From contig NZ_JBBOBR010000001.1 of the NCBI RefSeq assembly GCF_038002165.1, forward strand, positions 1,488,001 through 1,552,000: a stretch of 64,000 nt of DNA, read 5' to 3'. Every line of letters begins with the position of its first letter. Position 1 is the first letter of the stretch. Of this stretch, positions 36,701 to 44,691 are shown piece after piece. Source of the DNA: Cytobacillus sp. FSL H8-0458. Lineage in GTDB: Bacteria > Bacillota > Bacilli > Bacillales > Cytobacillaceae. A model generated the notes under the pieces. That model was not told the origin of the DNA and searched no databases. It was given only the letters and a program-made list of their open reading frames with translations. Made by a program: the position numbers and the translations under genes.

Positions 36701-37023
36701 ATAAAAAAGTAATGGAGATCAGACTTCCGTGGGCATTGCTTAATATTAAGGATCCAAGCCAGAAAGAGATAGTTGGGGATGTATGGAGAGAAGGTCTCAC
36801 AGGCAGCCAAAAAATTGAGGGATTAAGAATTAGTGCAGTGTCGACGGACAGAGAAGGTATCTTGGATTCTTTTCCAAAGATGCAGGATGGAGTGCTCCAA
36901 GGAAAAGATTCTGCCTATTATTCTTGGGAACTGTGGGAGGAGCCAGATTACCATGAAAGGCTTAAAAAGTCCTATCATATTATGAAAAAATTATTTGACT
37001 CCGTAGAGTTGGGAGAGAAGTAA
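33775..37023 (+). CDS. Large membrane-anchored extracellular protein with glycoside hydrolase-like domain
   Basis: 1082 residues from ATG 33775, which overlaps the glycosyltransferase stop and follows AAAAGGTG. A single membrane segment at ~8-30 would anchor it with the rest outside. Residues ~35-330 form an unrecognised alpha/beta region. Residues ~390-770 look like a clan GH-A barrel: GMNANAIRIYTLHPPAFYEA-type start (DMNANAIRIY), Glu543 in GIEWDPEV, Glu693 in VVIAEFGVPSSRG, and GLVFSWQDEWFK. The C-terminal ~290 residues contain DGITGDWKKL and beta-rich stretches like a carbohydrate-binding domain. It may trim or remodel the polymer exported by the synthase. Catalytic residues are proposed, not proven. 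Confidence 0.75.
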   Translation: MRQFIKGQTAVFLFVFAVLTVVSSPFWSWWLKQDQKLNVFILDKTVPDDSYREHKGLIWILNNEKYIKSDGDRYSIEADYSGFKPGMKNEYNIKPLPDDLEKYQVLYLADTYGVYEEEFYGSNPLGERSSNLYGGLQEEEVIQLEETLVSSKGKTLIAEFNTFASPSSDEARHRLTNLLNISWSGWIGRYFPDLSGSEVPIWVKENYGDGNWGLKGPGLVFVNSNDYVVVVEESELEGKGVEFRFTNKGEDFFGKKGGAPYRYWFDVIDARNADEILAEYSLPLTKTGKSKLQNAGIPDTFPAVIQHSSAAYSSYYFAGDYADEAEVPAIYQTRGLAKWKEHFRANDSFYWEAYVPMMKKVLQEKPKLANSKHTPEIDENNGIQFNSHTSEDYIQIMKNGTWKDLLIKGVNMGIAKPGKFPGETGITEAEYFRWFKAIGDMNANAIRIYTLHPPAFYEAFHKYNQISEKPLFLFHGVWVNEETLVKEQDAFSDAVTDDFKSEMMKMIDIIHGKAVIEERPGHASGEYTFDISPYVLGFMVGIEWDPEVVKGTNDKHKGLQQFSGEYFQTADASPFEIWLAEMMDYAVNYETTSYEWQHSMSFTNWVTTDFLEHPSEPSVKENMVSVNPNHIQRTDKFHAGLFASYHVYPYYPDFLNYEEKYVNYIDSKGERNNYAGYLHDLIAEHNMPVVIAEFGVPSSRGMTHENAGGMNQGFHSEEEQGKINSRLYESIVSEGYAGGLVFSWQDEWFKRTWNTMDYDNPDRRPYWSNRQTNEQHFGLLSFEPGKNEAEIYVDGITGDWKKLNEKPVYSSGSKNSYLKDMYVRSDEEHLFIRLDYNRPIDLENEATRLLIDTIAEQGQTNIPILTGKVKTDFGVDFMAEIGGKDKSRLLIDSYYDTFYYHYSHMLNMIPNESYAIKKDNGVFHPIRLALNKELTIPSTGETKPFKSYETGNLQFGNANPAHENFNSLTDISISKNKKVMEIRLPWALLNIKDPSQKEIVGDVWREGLTGSQKIEGLRISAVSTDREGILDSFPKMQDGVLQGKDSAYYSWELWEEPDYHERLKKSYHIMKKLFDSVELGEK

Positions 37024-37395
37024 ATGAAAAAGATATTGATTGCTGAGGATGAAGAAATTCTGCGCATGCTTATTGCTGACACTCTGGAAGATGGGGACTT
37101 TGAAGTCGATGAAGCTGAAGATGGAGAAGAAGCCCTGAAGCTGCTGGAAAAAAAGGAATATGATTTGGTCATCCTGGATTATATGATGCCTGGACTTACC
37201 GGTCTTGATGTCATCAGGAAAATCCGGGGTGAGCAGGCTCTTAACAAAGATGTGAAAATATTAATGTTATCTGCCAAAAGCCAGCAAAATGAACAGGAAG
37301 AGGTTTTAAAGGCAGGGGCCGATTATTTCATGGTTAAACCATTCAGCCCTCTTCATTTATTTGAGAAGGTTGGAAAAATAGTAGATGAAGCTTAA
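37024..37395 (+). CDS. Single-domain response regulator (CheY/Spo0F-like)
   Basis: 123 residues, one receiver domain: acidic pocket AEDEE at 7-11, phosphoacceptor Asp52 in LVILDYMMPG, conserved Ser/Ala in MLSAKSQ, and Lys in FMVKPFSP. No output domain. ATG 37024 follows the previous stop directly; GGGAGAG provides the binding site. It could act as a Spo0F-like phosphate shuttle between the hybrid kinase and the HPt domain of the first gene. Confidence 0.92.
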   Translation: MKKILIAEDEEILRMLIADTLEDGDFEVDEAEDGEEALKLLEKKEYDLVILDYMMPGLTGLDVIRKIRGEQALNKDVKILMLSAKSQQNEQEEVLKAGADYFMVKPFSPLHLFEKVGKIVDEA

Positions 37396-40258
37396 TCATT
37401 TTATAAAAAAGAGCCTGACCAGGCAGATTGTTGCGCTTATGGGAGTATTCGCCCTTCTCTTTCTGGCGGGAACCAGTATTTTAATTTTGCTGCAAGAGCA
37501 AATAAACAGCTCTTATTACAAAGAACGCGAAAAGCTTGTAAAAAAAGAAGAAATTGTTCAGCAAATTGATCATAACTTCAATCTCGTCTTTTTTGATGTC
37601 AGAGGCTACTTCGCCTTTGGGAATTCTGAATTAAAAAACCAGGCTGCTGCCTTAAGGCCGCAGATCAGAAAACTTATCAGTGAATACAATGGCATTGCTT
37701 CAACCAATGAAGACAAAGCCTTTGGGAAGGAAATGGATGAATTTGCGGATTATTATTTCATTGAAAGGCTTCCCGTTTCCATCGAATATTTTGAAGCAGG
37801 CCGTATGGAAGAAATCATTAAAATGGCAGATTCCGGTGCTACTGCAAGGATTAATTCCTTTCAGGAAGATATTCAGGTTTATCTGCAAAATTTGAATGAT
37901 GAGCTGAACGGCAGGGTACAGGATTTAATCCAAAAACAATCTTATATTCAAACAGGTTTTTTTCTTTTTCTTGTTGCCATTCTGGTGATCCTGTTTCGGA
38001 TGATCCGCATTATGTTCAAGCAGGTAGGACAGCCGCTTACTCAGTTTGCCAATGCTGCAGAAGAAATTGCCAAGGGAGGAAAGGCGGAACTGAATGTAGG
38101 GCAGGATCGTATGGATGAATTAGCAGTCTTGTCTGTTGCCTTTCAAAAAATGGTGGTGACCCTGCAGGAAAAAGAGCAGGATTTGCTTGCTCAAAATGAG
38201 GAGCTTCTTGCTCAGCAGGACGAACTTCAAGCACAGAGGGAAGAATTGGAAGATGCCCTTGGAACCATGCAATCAAATGAGATAAAACTTGAGCGCCGGA
38301 ATGAATTGATTAATGGCATCTCCAATTCGCTGCAAAAACAGGAAGTGCTGGAGAGCATTGTGATGAATATGTCCAATGTCATTGAAGCGGATTGCGGGAT
38401 CATTGTGATGCTTGAAAATGATGAATCTGCTTCATTTGGCATTTCATCTTTGGGAGTAGAACAGTTCAAGAATCATTTGAGAAGCGGATTAATTGAGAGG
38501 CTGAAACAAACAAAAGAAGGTTTTGCTGTTAAGAGACAATTGCTTCAAGAAGAGAAGGGCTACCATGTAAGAACCGTTTTCGGCTATGACCTTTATTTGC
38601 CGGTTATTTCTTCAAATCAAGAGGTTACGGCTGTCATGGTGTTCACCAGATACGGGTTTCCTTTTGCACAGACGCATATGGATGAATATTCGGCACTATC
38701 AAAACAGATTGGGCTGTCGCTCGATAAAATCAGTTCTTATGAAAACTCTGAAGCTAATAGAAAATTAAACCAGGATATCCTCAACACTGTAAAGGAAGGT
38801 CTGCAGTATGTTGACAGGGACGGCTGCATCCTGCAGGTCAACAAACAGCTTTGCGAAATGTTCCACTGCGAGGGTGGGTTTGAAGGGATTGTTGGACTGA
38901 CCTGGGATAAATGGAGCGTACTTCTAAAACAGCAGGTAGAGGATGAAGATGGTTTTACCGAATTTATCTGGCGGGCCTTTAATGGTGAAACATCCAGCGG
39001 GGAAACGTTTGTTTACAAAACAAAGGATAGTGGGAATGTCTTCCAGATGTACTGTGAAGATCTTTATCAGAATAATGAGTGTGTTGGAACTGTATTGGTG
39101 CACAGGGATATTACAAAAGAATTTAAAGTAGATGAAGTGAAATCCGAGTTTGTCAGCACCGTCAGCCATGAATTGAGAACACCGCTTGCCAGCATTTTAG
39201 GTTTCTCGGAGCTGCTGCTGAACAGGGAGCTCAAGGCGGAAAAGCAGAAGAAATATATGATGACAATATTAAATGAAGCCAAGAGGCTTACTTCCCTGAT
39301 CAATGATTTTCTTGATGTTCAGCGGATGGAATCCGGCAAGCAAACGTACGAAAAAAAATATATAGAGCTTCTCCCTATGATTGAGAAAGTAATAGATAAT
39401 CAGCAGGTGCAGACGGATGTTCACAATATTACATTGGAACCATTTAGTGGAAATGATGTCATTCTTGGTGATTCCTGCAAAATCGAACAGGTTTTTTCCA
39501 ATTTGATAAGTAATGCCATCAAGTATTCTCCATCTGGAGGCACAGTAAATATAAGGTTATACGAGGAAAACAGCCTGCTTCTTATAGAAGTGCAAGATCA
39601 AGGACTGGGAATTCCGGAAAATGCAGCTGCGGATATTTTTAACAAATTTTATAGAGTGGACAATTCAGATCGACGCCGAATTGGCGGAACTGGGCTTGGG
39701 CTTTCCATTGTTCAGGAAATAGTAAAGGCTCATGATGGAAATATAAGCGTCAAATCAAAATACGGCGAAGGAAGTACCTTCACTGTATCCTTTCCAGCTG
39801 TCTATAAGCCTTCCCATGGACTGGATGAGAACATTCATCAAAGCGGCACACGCTATGAAGTGCTGGTCATTGAAGATGATCAAAGTCTGGCAGAACTGTT
39901 TATTCAGGAGCTTACGGAAAACAATTTGCATGCGAAGCATTTCAATAACGGAAGGGATGTCCTGGCTTATTTGGAAAATCACCTGCCTGATGCGATTGTT
40001 TTGGATATCATGCTTGATGAAGGGCTTGATGGATGGAGTGTTATGAAGATATTAAAACGAAATGAAGTGTTAAGTCACATTCCAATTATTATTTCAACTG
40101 CACTGGATGAAAAAGAGAAAGGCCTGTCACTGGGAGCTCATGAATACCTAATAAAGCCTTACCAGGCGGGAAGCCTGTCGATGGCCATTATGCAGACACT
40201 GCTTAAGGTGGGGAAAGCCGGTCAGATACTGATTCCTGAGAATTCACCCGGTGATTAA
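37385..40258 (+). CDS. Hybrid sensor histidine kinase (HAMP-GAF-PAS-HisKA-HATPase-REC)
   Basis: 957 residues. Two membrane segments (~15-36 and ~188-208) bracket a ~150-residue outside sensor domain. Then HAMP, a Glu/Gln-rich coiled coil (LLAQNEELLAQQDELQAQ), a GAF-like domain (~310-460), a PAS-like domain (~470-580), HisKA with His595 in STVSHELRTPL, a HATPase with NLISNAIKYSP and DQGLGIP and GGTGLGLSIV, and a C-terminal receiver with Asp874 in IVLDIMLDEG. ATG 37385 overlaps the response regulator. It likely heads a phosphorelay His-Asp-His-Asp within this operon. Confidence 0.92.
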   Translation: MKLNHFIKKSLTRQIVALMGVFALLFLAGTSILILLQEQINSSYYKEREKLVKKEEIVQQIDHNFNLVFFDVRGYFAFGNSELKNQAAALRPQIRKLISEYNGIASTNEDKAFGKEMDEFADYYFIERLPVSIEYFEAGRMEEIIKMADSGATARINSFQEDIQVYLQNLNDELNGRVQDLIQKQSYIQTGFFLFLVAILVILFRMIRIMFKQVGQPLTQFANAAEEIAKGGKAELNVGQDRMDELAVLSVAFQKMVVTLQEKEQDLLAQNEELLAQQDELQAQREELEDALGTMQSNEIKLERRNELINGISNSLQKQEVLESIVMNMSNVIEADCGIIVMLENDESASFGISSLGVEQFKNHLRSGLIERLKQTKEGFAVKRQLLQEEKGYHVRTVFGYDLYLPVISSNQEVTAVMVFTRYGFPFAQTHMDEYSALSKQIGLSLDKISSYENSEANRKLNQDILNTVKEGLQYVDRDGCILQVNKQLCEMFHCEGGFEGIVGLTWDKWSVLLKQQVEDEDGFTEFIWRAFNGETSSGETFVYKTKDSGNVFQMYCEDLYQNNECVGTVLVHRDITKEFKVDEVKSEFVSTVSHELRTPLASILGFSELLLNRELKAEKQKKYMMTILNEAKRLTSLINDFLDVQRMESGKQTYEKKYIELLPMIEKVIDNQQVQTDVHNITLEPFSGNDVILGDSCKIEQVFSNLISNAIKYSPSGGTVNIRLYEENSLLLIEVQDQGLGIPENAAADIFNKFYRVDNSDRRRIGGTGLGLSIVQEIVKAHDGNISVKSKYGEGSTFTVSFPAVYKPSHGLDENIHQSGTRYEVLVIEDDQSLAELFIQELTENNLHAKHFNNGRDVLAYLENHLPDAIVLDIMLDEGLDGWSVMKILKRNEVLSHIPIIISTALDEKEKGLSLGAHEYLIKPYQAGSLSMAIMQTLLKVGKAGQILIPENSPGD

Positions 40259-40308
40259 AACATCTGCTCTATTATATAAGATTTTCTCCTGCTTCCAGTA
40301 GGAACGTT

Positions 40309-40340
40309 AAAACCTGGCTAAAAAGAGGCCGGGTTTTTTT
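40309..40340 (+). terminator. Intrinsic terminator of the signalling operon
   Basis: AACCTGGC pairs with GCCGGGTT (one G-T pair) around TAAAAAGAG, followed by seven T. Confidence 0.88.
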
Positions 40341-40518
40341 ATGGTATGCTGGCAAATCAGTGATTTAAGAAATAAAGCACTGTAAAAGAAAATCCCTTTA
40401 TTTAAATGTTCCTTACTTCTGATTCAATAAAAAAATAACAAAAAACATTAAATATTTATTGAAAAACAATAAATAATAGATTAAAATCAAAATGAAAATA
40501 AGAAGTGAGGTGCTTTTT

Positions 40519-41001
40519 ATGGAAAAGGTAACAACGTTGTTTTTAAAAATAGCCGTTATTCTATTAGGAGTCCCTATTTTAGTTTTGTGCATTGTTCTTG
40601 TGCCTGAACTGGGGAATGTTGCAGGTGAATTGCTGCCTGAGTTTGCGTTTATCAAATATCTGGTATACATCGTATTTTATGGCTCGACGATTCCCTTTTA
40701 CTTTGCGTTATATCAGGCATTCAGGCTTTTGCGCTATATTGACAAGAATGAAGCTTTCTCTGATTTATCTGTCATAGCTTTGAAGAAGATAAAATATTGC
40801 GCCATCATCATCGCCGGTTTGCATGTGGTTGTACTGCCGGTCTTCTATCTTTTTGCAGAGATAGACGATGCCCCAGGTGTCATCTTCGTCGGAATGGTGG
40901 TTCCTTTTGCATCGATGGTTATCGCAGTGTTTGCGGCTGTTCTCCAAAAGCTGCTGCAAGAGGCAATCGAGATAAAATCAGAAAATGATTTAACGGTTTG
41001 A
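40519..41001 (+). CDS. yoaS: DUF2975 membrane protein (YoaS-like)
   Basis: 160 residues from ATG 40519, behind GTGAGGTG; the frame is open from 40492 without a binding site. Four hydrophobic segments, with AFRLLRYIDKNEAFSDLSVIALKKIKYCA as the cytoplasmic loop typical of DUF2975. It is followed by a small XRE regulator and a DUF817 protein, the same order as yoaS-yozG-yoaT in B. subtilis. Function unknown; DUF2975 proteins are almost always paired with such a regulator. Confidence 0.85.
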   Translation: MEKVTTLFLKIAVILLGVPILVLCIVLVPELGNVAGELLPEFAFIKYLVYIVFYGSTIPFYFALYQAFRLLRYIDKNEAFSDLSVIALKKIKYCAIIIAGLHVVVLPVFYLFAEIDDAPGVIFVGMVVPFASMVIAVFAAVLQKLLQEAIEIKSENDLTV

Positions 41002-41010
41002 GGTGAGAAC

Positions 41011-41220
41011 ATGGCGATTATAATCAATGTTGATGTAATGCTGGCAAAAAGGAAAATGAGTGTAACAGAACTTTCAGAGAGGGTAGGAATCACCATGGCA
41101 AACCTTTCTATATTGAAAAATGGAAAAGCAAAAGCGATCCGGTTTTCCACTTTGGAGGCCATCTGCAAAGCCCTGGATTGTCAGCCGGGAGATATCCTGG
41201 AGTATCGCAGTGATGAATAA
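41011..41220 (+). CDS. yozG: Small XRE-family regulator (YozG-like)
   Basis: 69 residues, a single Cro/CI-type helix-turn-helix: MSVTELSERVGITMANLSILKNGKAKAIRF is the HTH, then STLEAICKALDCQPGDILEY, the usual end. ATG 41011 follows GAGGTGAGAAC. It lies 9 bases after yoaS. It probably represses its own operon; no palindrome stood out upstream of yoaS. Confidence 0.9.
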   Translation: MAIIINVDVMLAKRKMSVTELSERVGITMANLSILKNGKAKAIRFSTLEAICKALDCQPGDILEYRSDE

Positions 41221-41298
41221 GGGGATGGGGGGACAGGTTCATCGTCCCGGTTGGGACAATAACCTTTCCCCTTTGTCCCAATGAAAGGGGGATTTCAA

Positions 41299-42129
41299 AT
41301 GCAAATGACTATTCGAAAAATGGAAGTTCAGCCGTTGAGGTCACTGAAACAGTTGTTTCGTTTCGGCTGGGAGCAGGCTTTGTCCTGTGTGTTTCCTGTT
41401 GTCATTTTTGCTTCTTTGGCTTTGACCAACGTCATACCGATGCCTTTTCTGCCGCGGTATGACTGGCTGCTGATCATCTGTCTTCTGATGCAATGGGTGA
41501 TGGTGCGATCTGGCTTAGAAACGAAGGATGAATTGAAGGTTATCACGATGTTCCACATAATTGGGCTTGCACTGGAACTGTTTAAGGTACATATGGGCTC
41601 ATGGGCATATCCGGAGGAGGGGTATTCCAAAGTTTTTGGGGTTCCTTTGTACAGCGGCTTCATGTATGCCAGTGTAGCAAGTTATCTTTGCCAGGCGTGG
41701 AGGAGGCTGAAGGTTGATCTGATCAATTGGCCGCCATTCCTGACAGTAGTGCCTCTCGCCGCTGCCATTTATTTGAATTTTTTCACCCATCATTATTGGA
41801 TCGATATCCGCTGGTGGCTGTCCGGTTTGGTGATCATTATGTTTTGGAAATCCTGGGTCCGTTATGAGGTCGGCGGAAAGGCTTACCGAATGCCTATTTC
41901 ACTTTCCTTTGTGCTCATCGGGTTCTTTATATGGGTAGCTGAGAATATTGCCACATTCTTTGGAGCGTGGGAATATCCCAATCAGGCGGAGGCCTGGAGT
42001 CTTGTTCATCTGGGAAAAGTGAGCTCCTGGCTCTTATTGGTAATTGTCAGCTTTCTTATAGTTGCGACACTCAAGCAAGTGAAGGGGAAGAATTCGGCAG
42101 AACAAGCAATCGGTCTGAAACTGCAGTAG
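41299..42129 (+). CDS. yoaT: DUF817 membrane protein (YoaT-like)
   Basis: 276 residues from ATG 41299, 7 bases after AAAGGGGG; an upstream in-frame ATG at 41281 precedes that site. About seven to eight hydrophobic segments and the conserved FKVHMGSWAYPEEGYSKVFGVPLYSGF with NFFTHHYWIDIRWWL of DUF817. Function unknown. A 150-base damaged copy of the HMGSWAYPEEGYSKVFGVPLYS region lies at 44692-44843. The 78 bases between yozG and this gene hold G-rich repeats of the GGGACA type that can pair with TGTCCC. Confidence 0.87.
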   Translation: MQMTIRKMEVQPLRSLKQLFRFGWEQALSCVFPVVIFASLALTNVIPMPFLPRYDWLLIICLLMQWVMVRSGLETKDELKVITMFHIIGLALELFKVHMGSWAYPEEGYSKVFGVPLYSGFMYASVASYLCQAWRRLKVDLINWPPFLTVVPLAAAIYLNFFTHHYWIDIRWWLSGLVIIMFWKSWVRYEVGGKAYRMPISLSFVLIGFFIWVAENIATFFGAWEYPNQAEAWSLVHLGKVSSWLLLVIVSFLIVATLKQVKGKNSAEQAIGLKLQ

Positions 42130-42318
42130 AGATATTCAGCTAGCATCTGATCTGAATCTGAAGTTTTACCATTTGGATAAAATCCTAAATCCAATTAAGG
42201 ATTGATCGCTATTTCCTATTCGGCCTGAAAGGTTTTTAAAAGTAACAAAATGTTTTTTTTGTGCAGTCTAATATGATATATTAAGCTCACAGGCCATAAC
42301 ATATGGGAGGGGAATAAT

Positions 42319-43152
42319 CTGATCAATCAAACAGAGGTTGATTATAAGAAGAAAATATCTGAAGACATACTCAGCAAAAAGCATGAATTAATCAGGCAAA
42401 AAATAGATTTAAAATCCAACCAGATTTCTGAATCAATGGCTTCCAGATTACTTCAATGGCGTGAAAATCTTGTCGGGATATATGCACAATCAATCGCAAG
42501 TGATATAGAGACAACTTATCAGGTTCTTAAAGAATGGGGAGATGAAGCTGTAGACACATTGGTGAATTATAATCTCCCAATAGATATAGCACTAAAGGAA
42601 GTCAGGGATTATCGAAACCTCATTGGCCATATTATCAGGGACGATGCATCCCAGCTGGAACTGACAATAGAACAGTTTTATGAAATAATTTCAGACTTTG
42701 ATTCTGTGGTGGATCGAGCCGTTCATTGGCTGAGTATTTCATATTCAAAGAAATTCTACACACGTATTAATTTAGCAGAAGCTGCTGCATTAGAATTATC
42801 GATTCCAGTAATTAAAATTACTTCGAAAATTGGAATCCTGCCTTTGATAGGAGATATTGATACTCAAAGAGCCCAGGAATTAATGGAGAAAGCTCTTACA
42901 AAAAGCAATGAGTTCTCTTTGGAGCATATCATTATAGACTTATCAGGTGTTCCTGTTGTGGATACCATGGTGGCAGACCGAATCATAAGGGTTGTAGAAT
43001 CTTTAACTCTTTTGGGTGTTAAAGCTACATTAACAGGAATCAGACCTGAAATTGCTCAAACATTGACTCACCTGGGAATCAATATTTCTCACATTGATGT
43101 GGCCACAAGTCTTCAAAAGGCTTTACAGAGCTTATTGAAGATTAAACTTTAA
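42319..43152 (+). CDS. RsbR-family stressosome protein (STAS domain), CTG start
   Basis: 277 residues if translation starts at CTG 42319. The first standard start, ATG 42436, would cut off ~39 residues that read as a natural helix (VDYKKKISEDILSKKHELIR), and it has no binding site, whereas GGGAGGGG lies 6-8 bases before the CTG. The N-terminal ~150 residues are the helical, globin-like region of RsbR proteins; the C-terminal STAS domain contains IIDLSGVPVVDTMVADRIIRVV and a final ATLTGIRPEIAQTLTHLGI. RsbR paralogues form the stressosome that releases RsbT to activate SigB. No rsbS/rsbT neighbours, so it is an orphan RsbR paralogue. Confidence 0.85.
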   Translation: MINQTEVDYKKKISEDILSKKHELIRQKIDLKSNQISESMASRLLQWRENLVGIYAQSIASDIETTYQVLKEWGDEAVDTLVNYNLPIDIALKEVRDYRNLIGHIIRDDASQLELTIEQFYEIISDFDSVVDRAVHWLSISYSKKFYTRINLAEAAALELSIPVIKITSKIGILPLIGDIDTQRAQELMEKALTKSNEFSLEHIIIDLSGVPVVDTMVADRIIRVVESLTLLGVKATLTGIRPEIAQTLTHLGINISHIDVATSLQKALQSLLKIKL

Positions 43153-43219
43153 AAATAATAACCTTTTATATAGATCGCATTATAATAGGCTTGTCTTGGA
43201 AGATATATTAATATAAATA

Positions 43220-43393
43220 CTGTTATTTACAGGGATTGCAGGAGCAGTCCTTTTTTTGATTGGACCATTTCAGGCAAATTCACTCCGAATATCCTCTGAT
43301 TTTATCACTCCACCGATCTTTTTTATTATAACCTTTGGCTCTTCCTGGTTAGATAAATTATTAATCACTCTTCTGGTTCTTAACGAATATTAA
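43220..43393 (+). pseudogene. Possible small hydrophobic ORF or gene remnant
   Basis: A 57-codon frame from CTG 43220 to TAA 43393 reads as a membrane peptide (LLFTGIAGAVLFLIGPFQ, then ITPPIFFIITFGSSWLDKLL). It has no ATG, GTG or TTG at its beginning, and the GGAAG upstream is too far away. It may be the end of a decayed membrane gene. Apart from this the 360-base gap between the RsbR-like gene and the spore cassette shows nothing. Confidence 0.25.
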
Positions 43394-43514
43394 GCTCTGA
43401 CAGTTTTCATCTAGCTATGAAAGGGGAAAGCTGGCTTTCTCAATAGGTAGAAGCCTATTCCAATTCCCAGATTTAGAATAGACTGTTAGGGAAAAAGTCT
43501 AGGGAGGAGAAAAA

Positions 43515-43613
43515 ATGCATACCCAATTGAATAAAGGAATTCAGTCAATTCCAGTTGAAGAATTTAGGGGGCCATTAGGATTCACCAGGATTAAGGACAG
43601 AAGGGTGTTTTAA
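43515..43613 (+). CDS. 32-residue peptide of the spore cassette
   Basis: ATG 43515 follows GGGAGGAG with good spacing, and its TAA at 43611 is immediately followed by the ATG of the GerP-like gene. The product starts MHTQLNKGIQSIPVEEF and ends GFTRIKDRRVF; soluble, no motif recognised. The strong binding site and the perfect abutment argue for a real translated gene of the operon. Function unknown. Confidence 0.6.
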   Translation: MHTQLNKGIQSIPVEEFRGPLGFTRIKDRRVF

Positions 43614-43880
43614 ATGTCTATTGTCATAAATCTGTATTATCTAAAGGTTAACAGTATCTCCGGTAATGGTTCCATTACAGTCGGTGAGGCCACCCATAAT
43701 AGCCACTCTTCCAAAAATAAATTACAAGGGCTGAATTCCTCTTATGGAGATTTGTCTCCGACGGAAGGAATGATGGAGAATATCTATATTGATCCTGATG
43801 TGAATGATCAGACAGAAATCGGCACAAGCGATAATTCTTATGTGAATCAGCCAAGACCGCCTATGCCGCCAGTTTATTAA
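43614..43880 (+). CDS. GerPA/GerPF-family spore germination protein
   Basis: 88 residues. IVINLYYLKVNSISGNGSITVGEATHNSHSSKNK is the conserved N-terminal pattern of the GerPA/GerPF family (INI-KV--NG-I--G---HNS---K). The C-terminus is Pro-rich (QPRPPMPPVY). These small proteins belong to the inner spore coat and affect passage of germinants. Full gerPABCDEF is not here; with its neighbour it is a mini cassette. ATG 43614 follows AAGGGTG. Confidence 0.85.
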   Translation: MSIVINLYYLKVNSISGNGSITVGEATHNSHSSKNKLQGLNSSYGDLSPTEGMMENIYIDPDVNDQTEIGTSDNSYVNQPRPPMPPVY

Positions 43881-43893
43881 GAGGAGGTAAAGT

Positions 43894-44136
43894 ATGCCTT
43901 ATCAAATAAATATCCTAAATATAAAGGTAAATGGTGCTACACAAAATGGAAATATTGATATTGGACCTACGGTGCATAACAGTCATACCGCTAATAGCAA
44001 GTTTATTGGAGCAAATTTTTCTATGGGTGATTTTTCACCAACCACGGCAGTGTTAAATTCCGGAAACGTTGACCCTGATGTCAGCGACCAGGATCAAATA
44101 GCTAATCCATCTGCACCGATCACGAATCAAATATAA
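43894..44136 (+). CDS. GerPA/GerPF-family spore germination protein, second copy
   Basis: 80 residues: YQINILNIKVNGATQNGNIDIGPTVHNSHTANSKFIGANFSMGDFSP aligns with the preceding protein throughout (HNSH--NSK, GDFSP versus GDLSP, DPDV-DQ near the end), so the two arose by tandem duplication or are a conserved pair. ATG 43894 lies behind AAGAGGAGG. Spore coat location is expected from the family. Confidence 0.87.
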   Translation: MPYQINILNIKVNGATQNGNIDIGPTVHNSHTANSKFIGANFSMGDFSPTTAVLNSGNVDPDVSDQDQIANPSAPITNQI

Positions 44137-44148
44137 AGGAGTACAGGG

Positions 44149-44580
44149 ATGGATATAGAAAAAATCAGAAAGTGGCTTGAGATTACGAATGAATATCAAA
44201 ATAGTCATTTTTGGACTAGTGTCCTGCAGAACAAATATGTTAATGAGAGCCGGCATCGGGAGGAAGCTTTTCCGAAATGTGATATTTATCAGAATGAAAG
44301 CTATAACTTTGTTATTTTCGAAATTCCTGGTTTAGATCCATCCGAAATTTCCCTGAATTTAATTTCAAGCAAGCAGCTGAAAATCTCGGGACATGTAAAA
44401 CGATTCTATCCCGATCAAATAGTAGTTAAAAGAGAAAGAACTTATGGGGATTTCCAAAGGACGATTGAACTTCCGGAACCAGCCGATCCTCAATACATGC
44501 GTACAGAGATTCAAAGTGGAGGCCTGCTTCAAATAGCGTATCCGCGCGAAGTGGAGAATATATATTTTCCACAAAGCTAA
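44149..44580 (+). CDS. Hsp20/alpha-crystallin-like protein, probably spore-associated
   Basis: 143 residues. A ~45-residue N-terminal arm leads to an alpha-crystallin-type beta domain: PKCDIYQNESYNFVIFEIPGLDPSEISL, KQLKISGHVKR, YGDFQRTIELPEPADPQYMRTEIQSGGLLQIAYPR, where GGLLQIAYP corresponds to the usual GVL-I--P motif. ATG 44149 follows AAAGGAG. Its position after two GerP-like genes suggests a coat-type small heat-shock protein such as CotM/CotP of B. subtilis. Confidence 0.85.
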   Translation: MDIEKIRKWLEITNEYQNSHFWTSVLQNKYVNESRHREEAFPKCDIYQNESYNFVIFEIPGLDPSEISLNLISSKQLKISGHVKRFYPDQIVVKRERTYGDFQRTIELPEPADPQYMRTEIQSGGLLQIAYPREVENIYFPQS

Positions 44581-44595
44581 ATCTATGACCAGAAA

Positions 44596-44627
44596 AATGA
44601 TGACATCCTTACGGGTGTCATTTTTAA
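44596..44627 (+). terminator. Intrinsic terminator of the spore cassette
   Basis: TGACATCC-TTAC-GGGTGTCA with five T after it and A-rich sequence before it. Confidence 0.88.
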
Positions 44628-44691
44628 TATATCATTTTTATAATTTTCCTTTTTTACCTTGGGATGTGTGCTCAGTAAGTAAAAACGAAGC

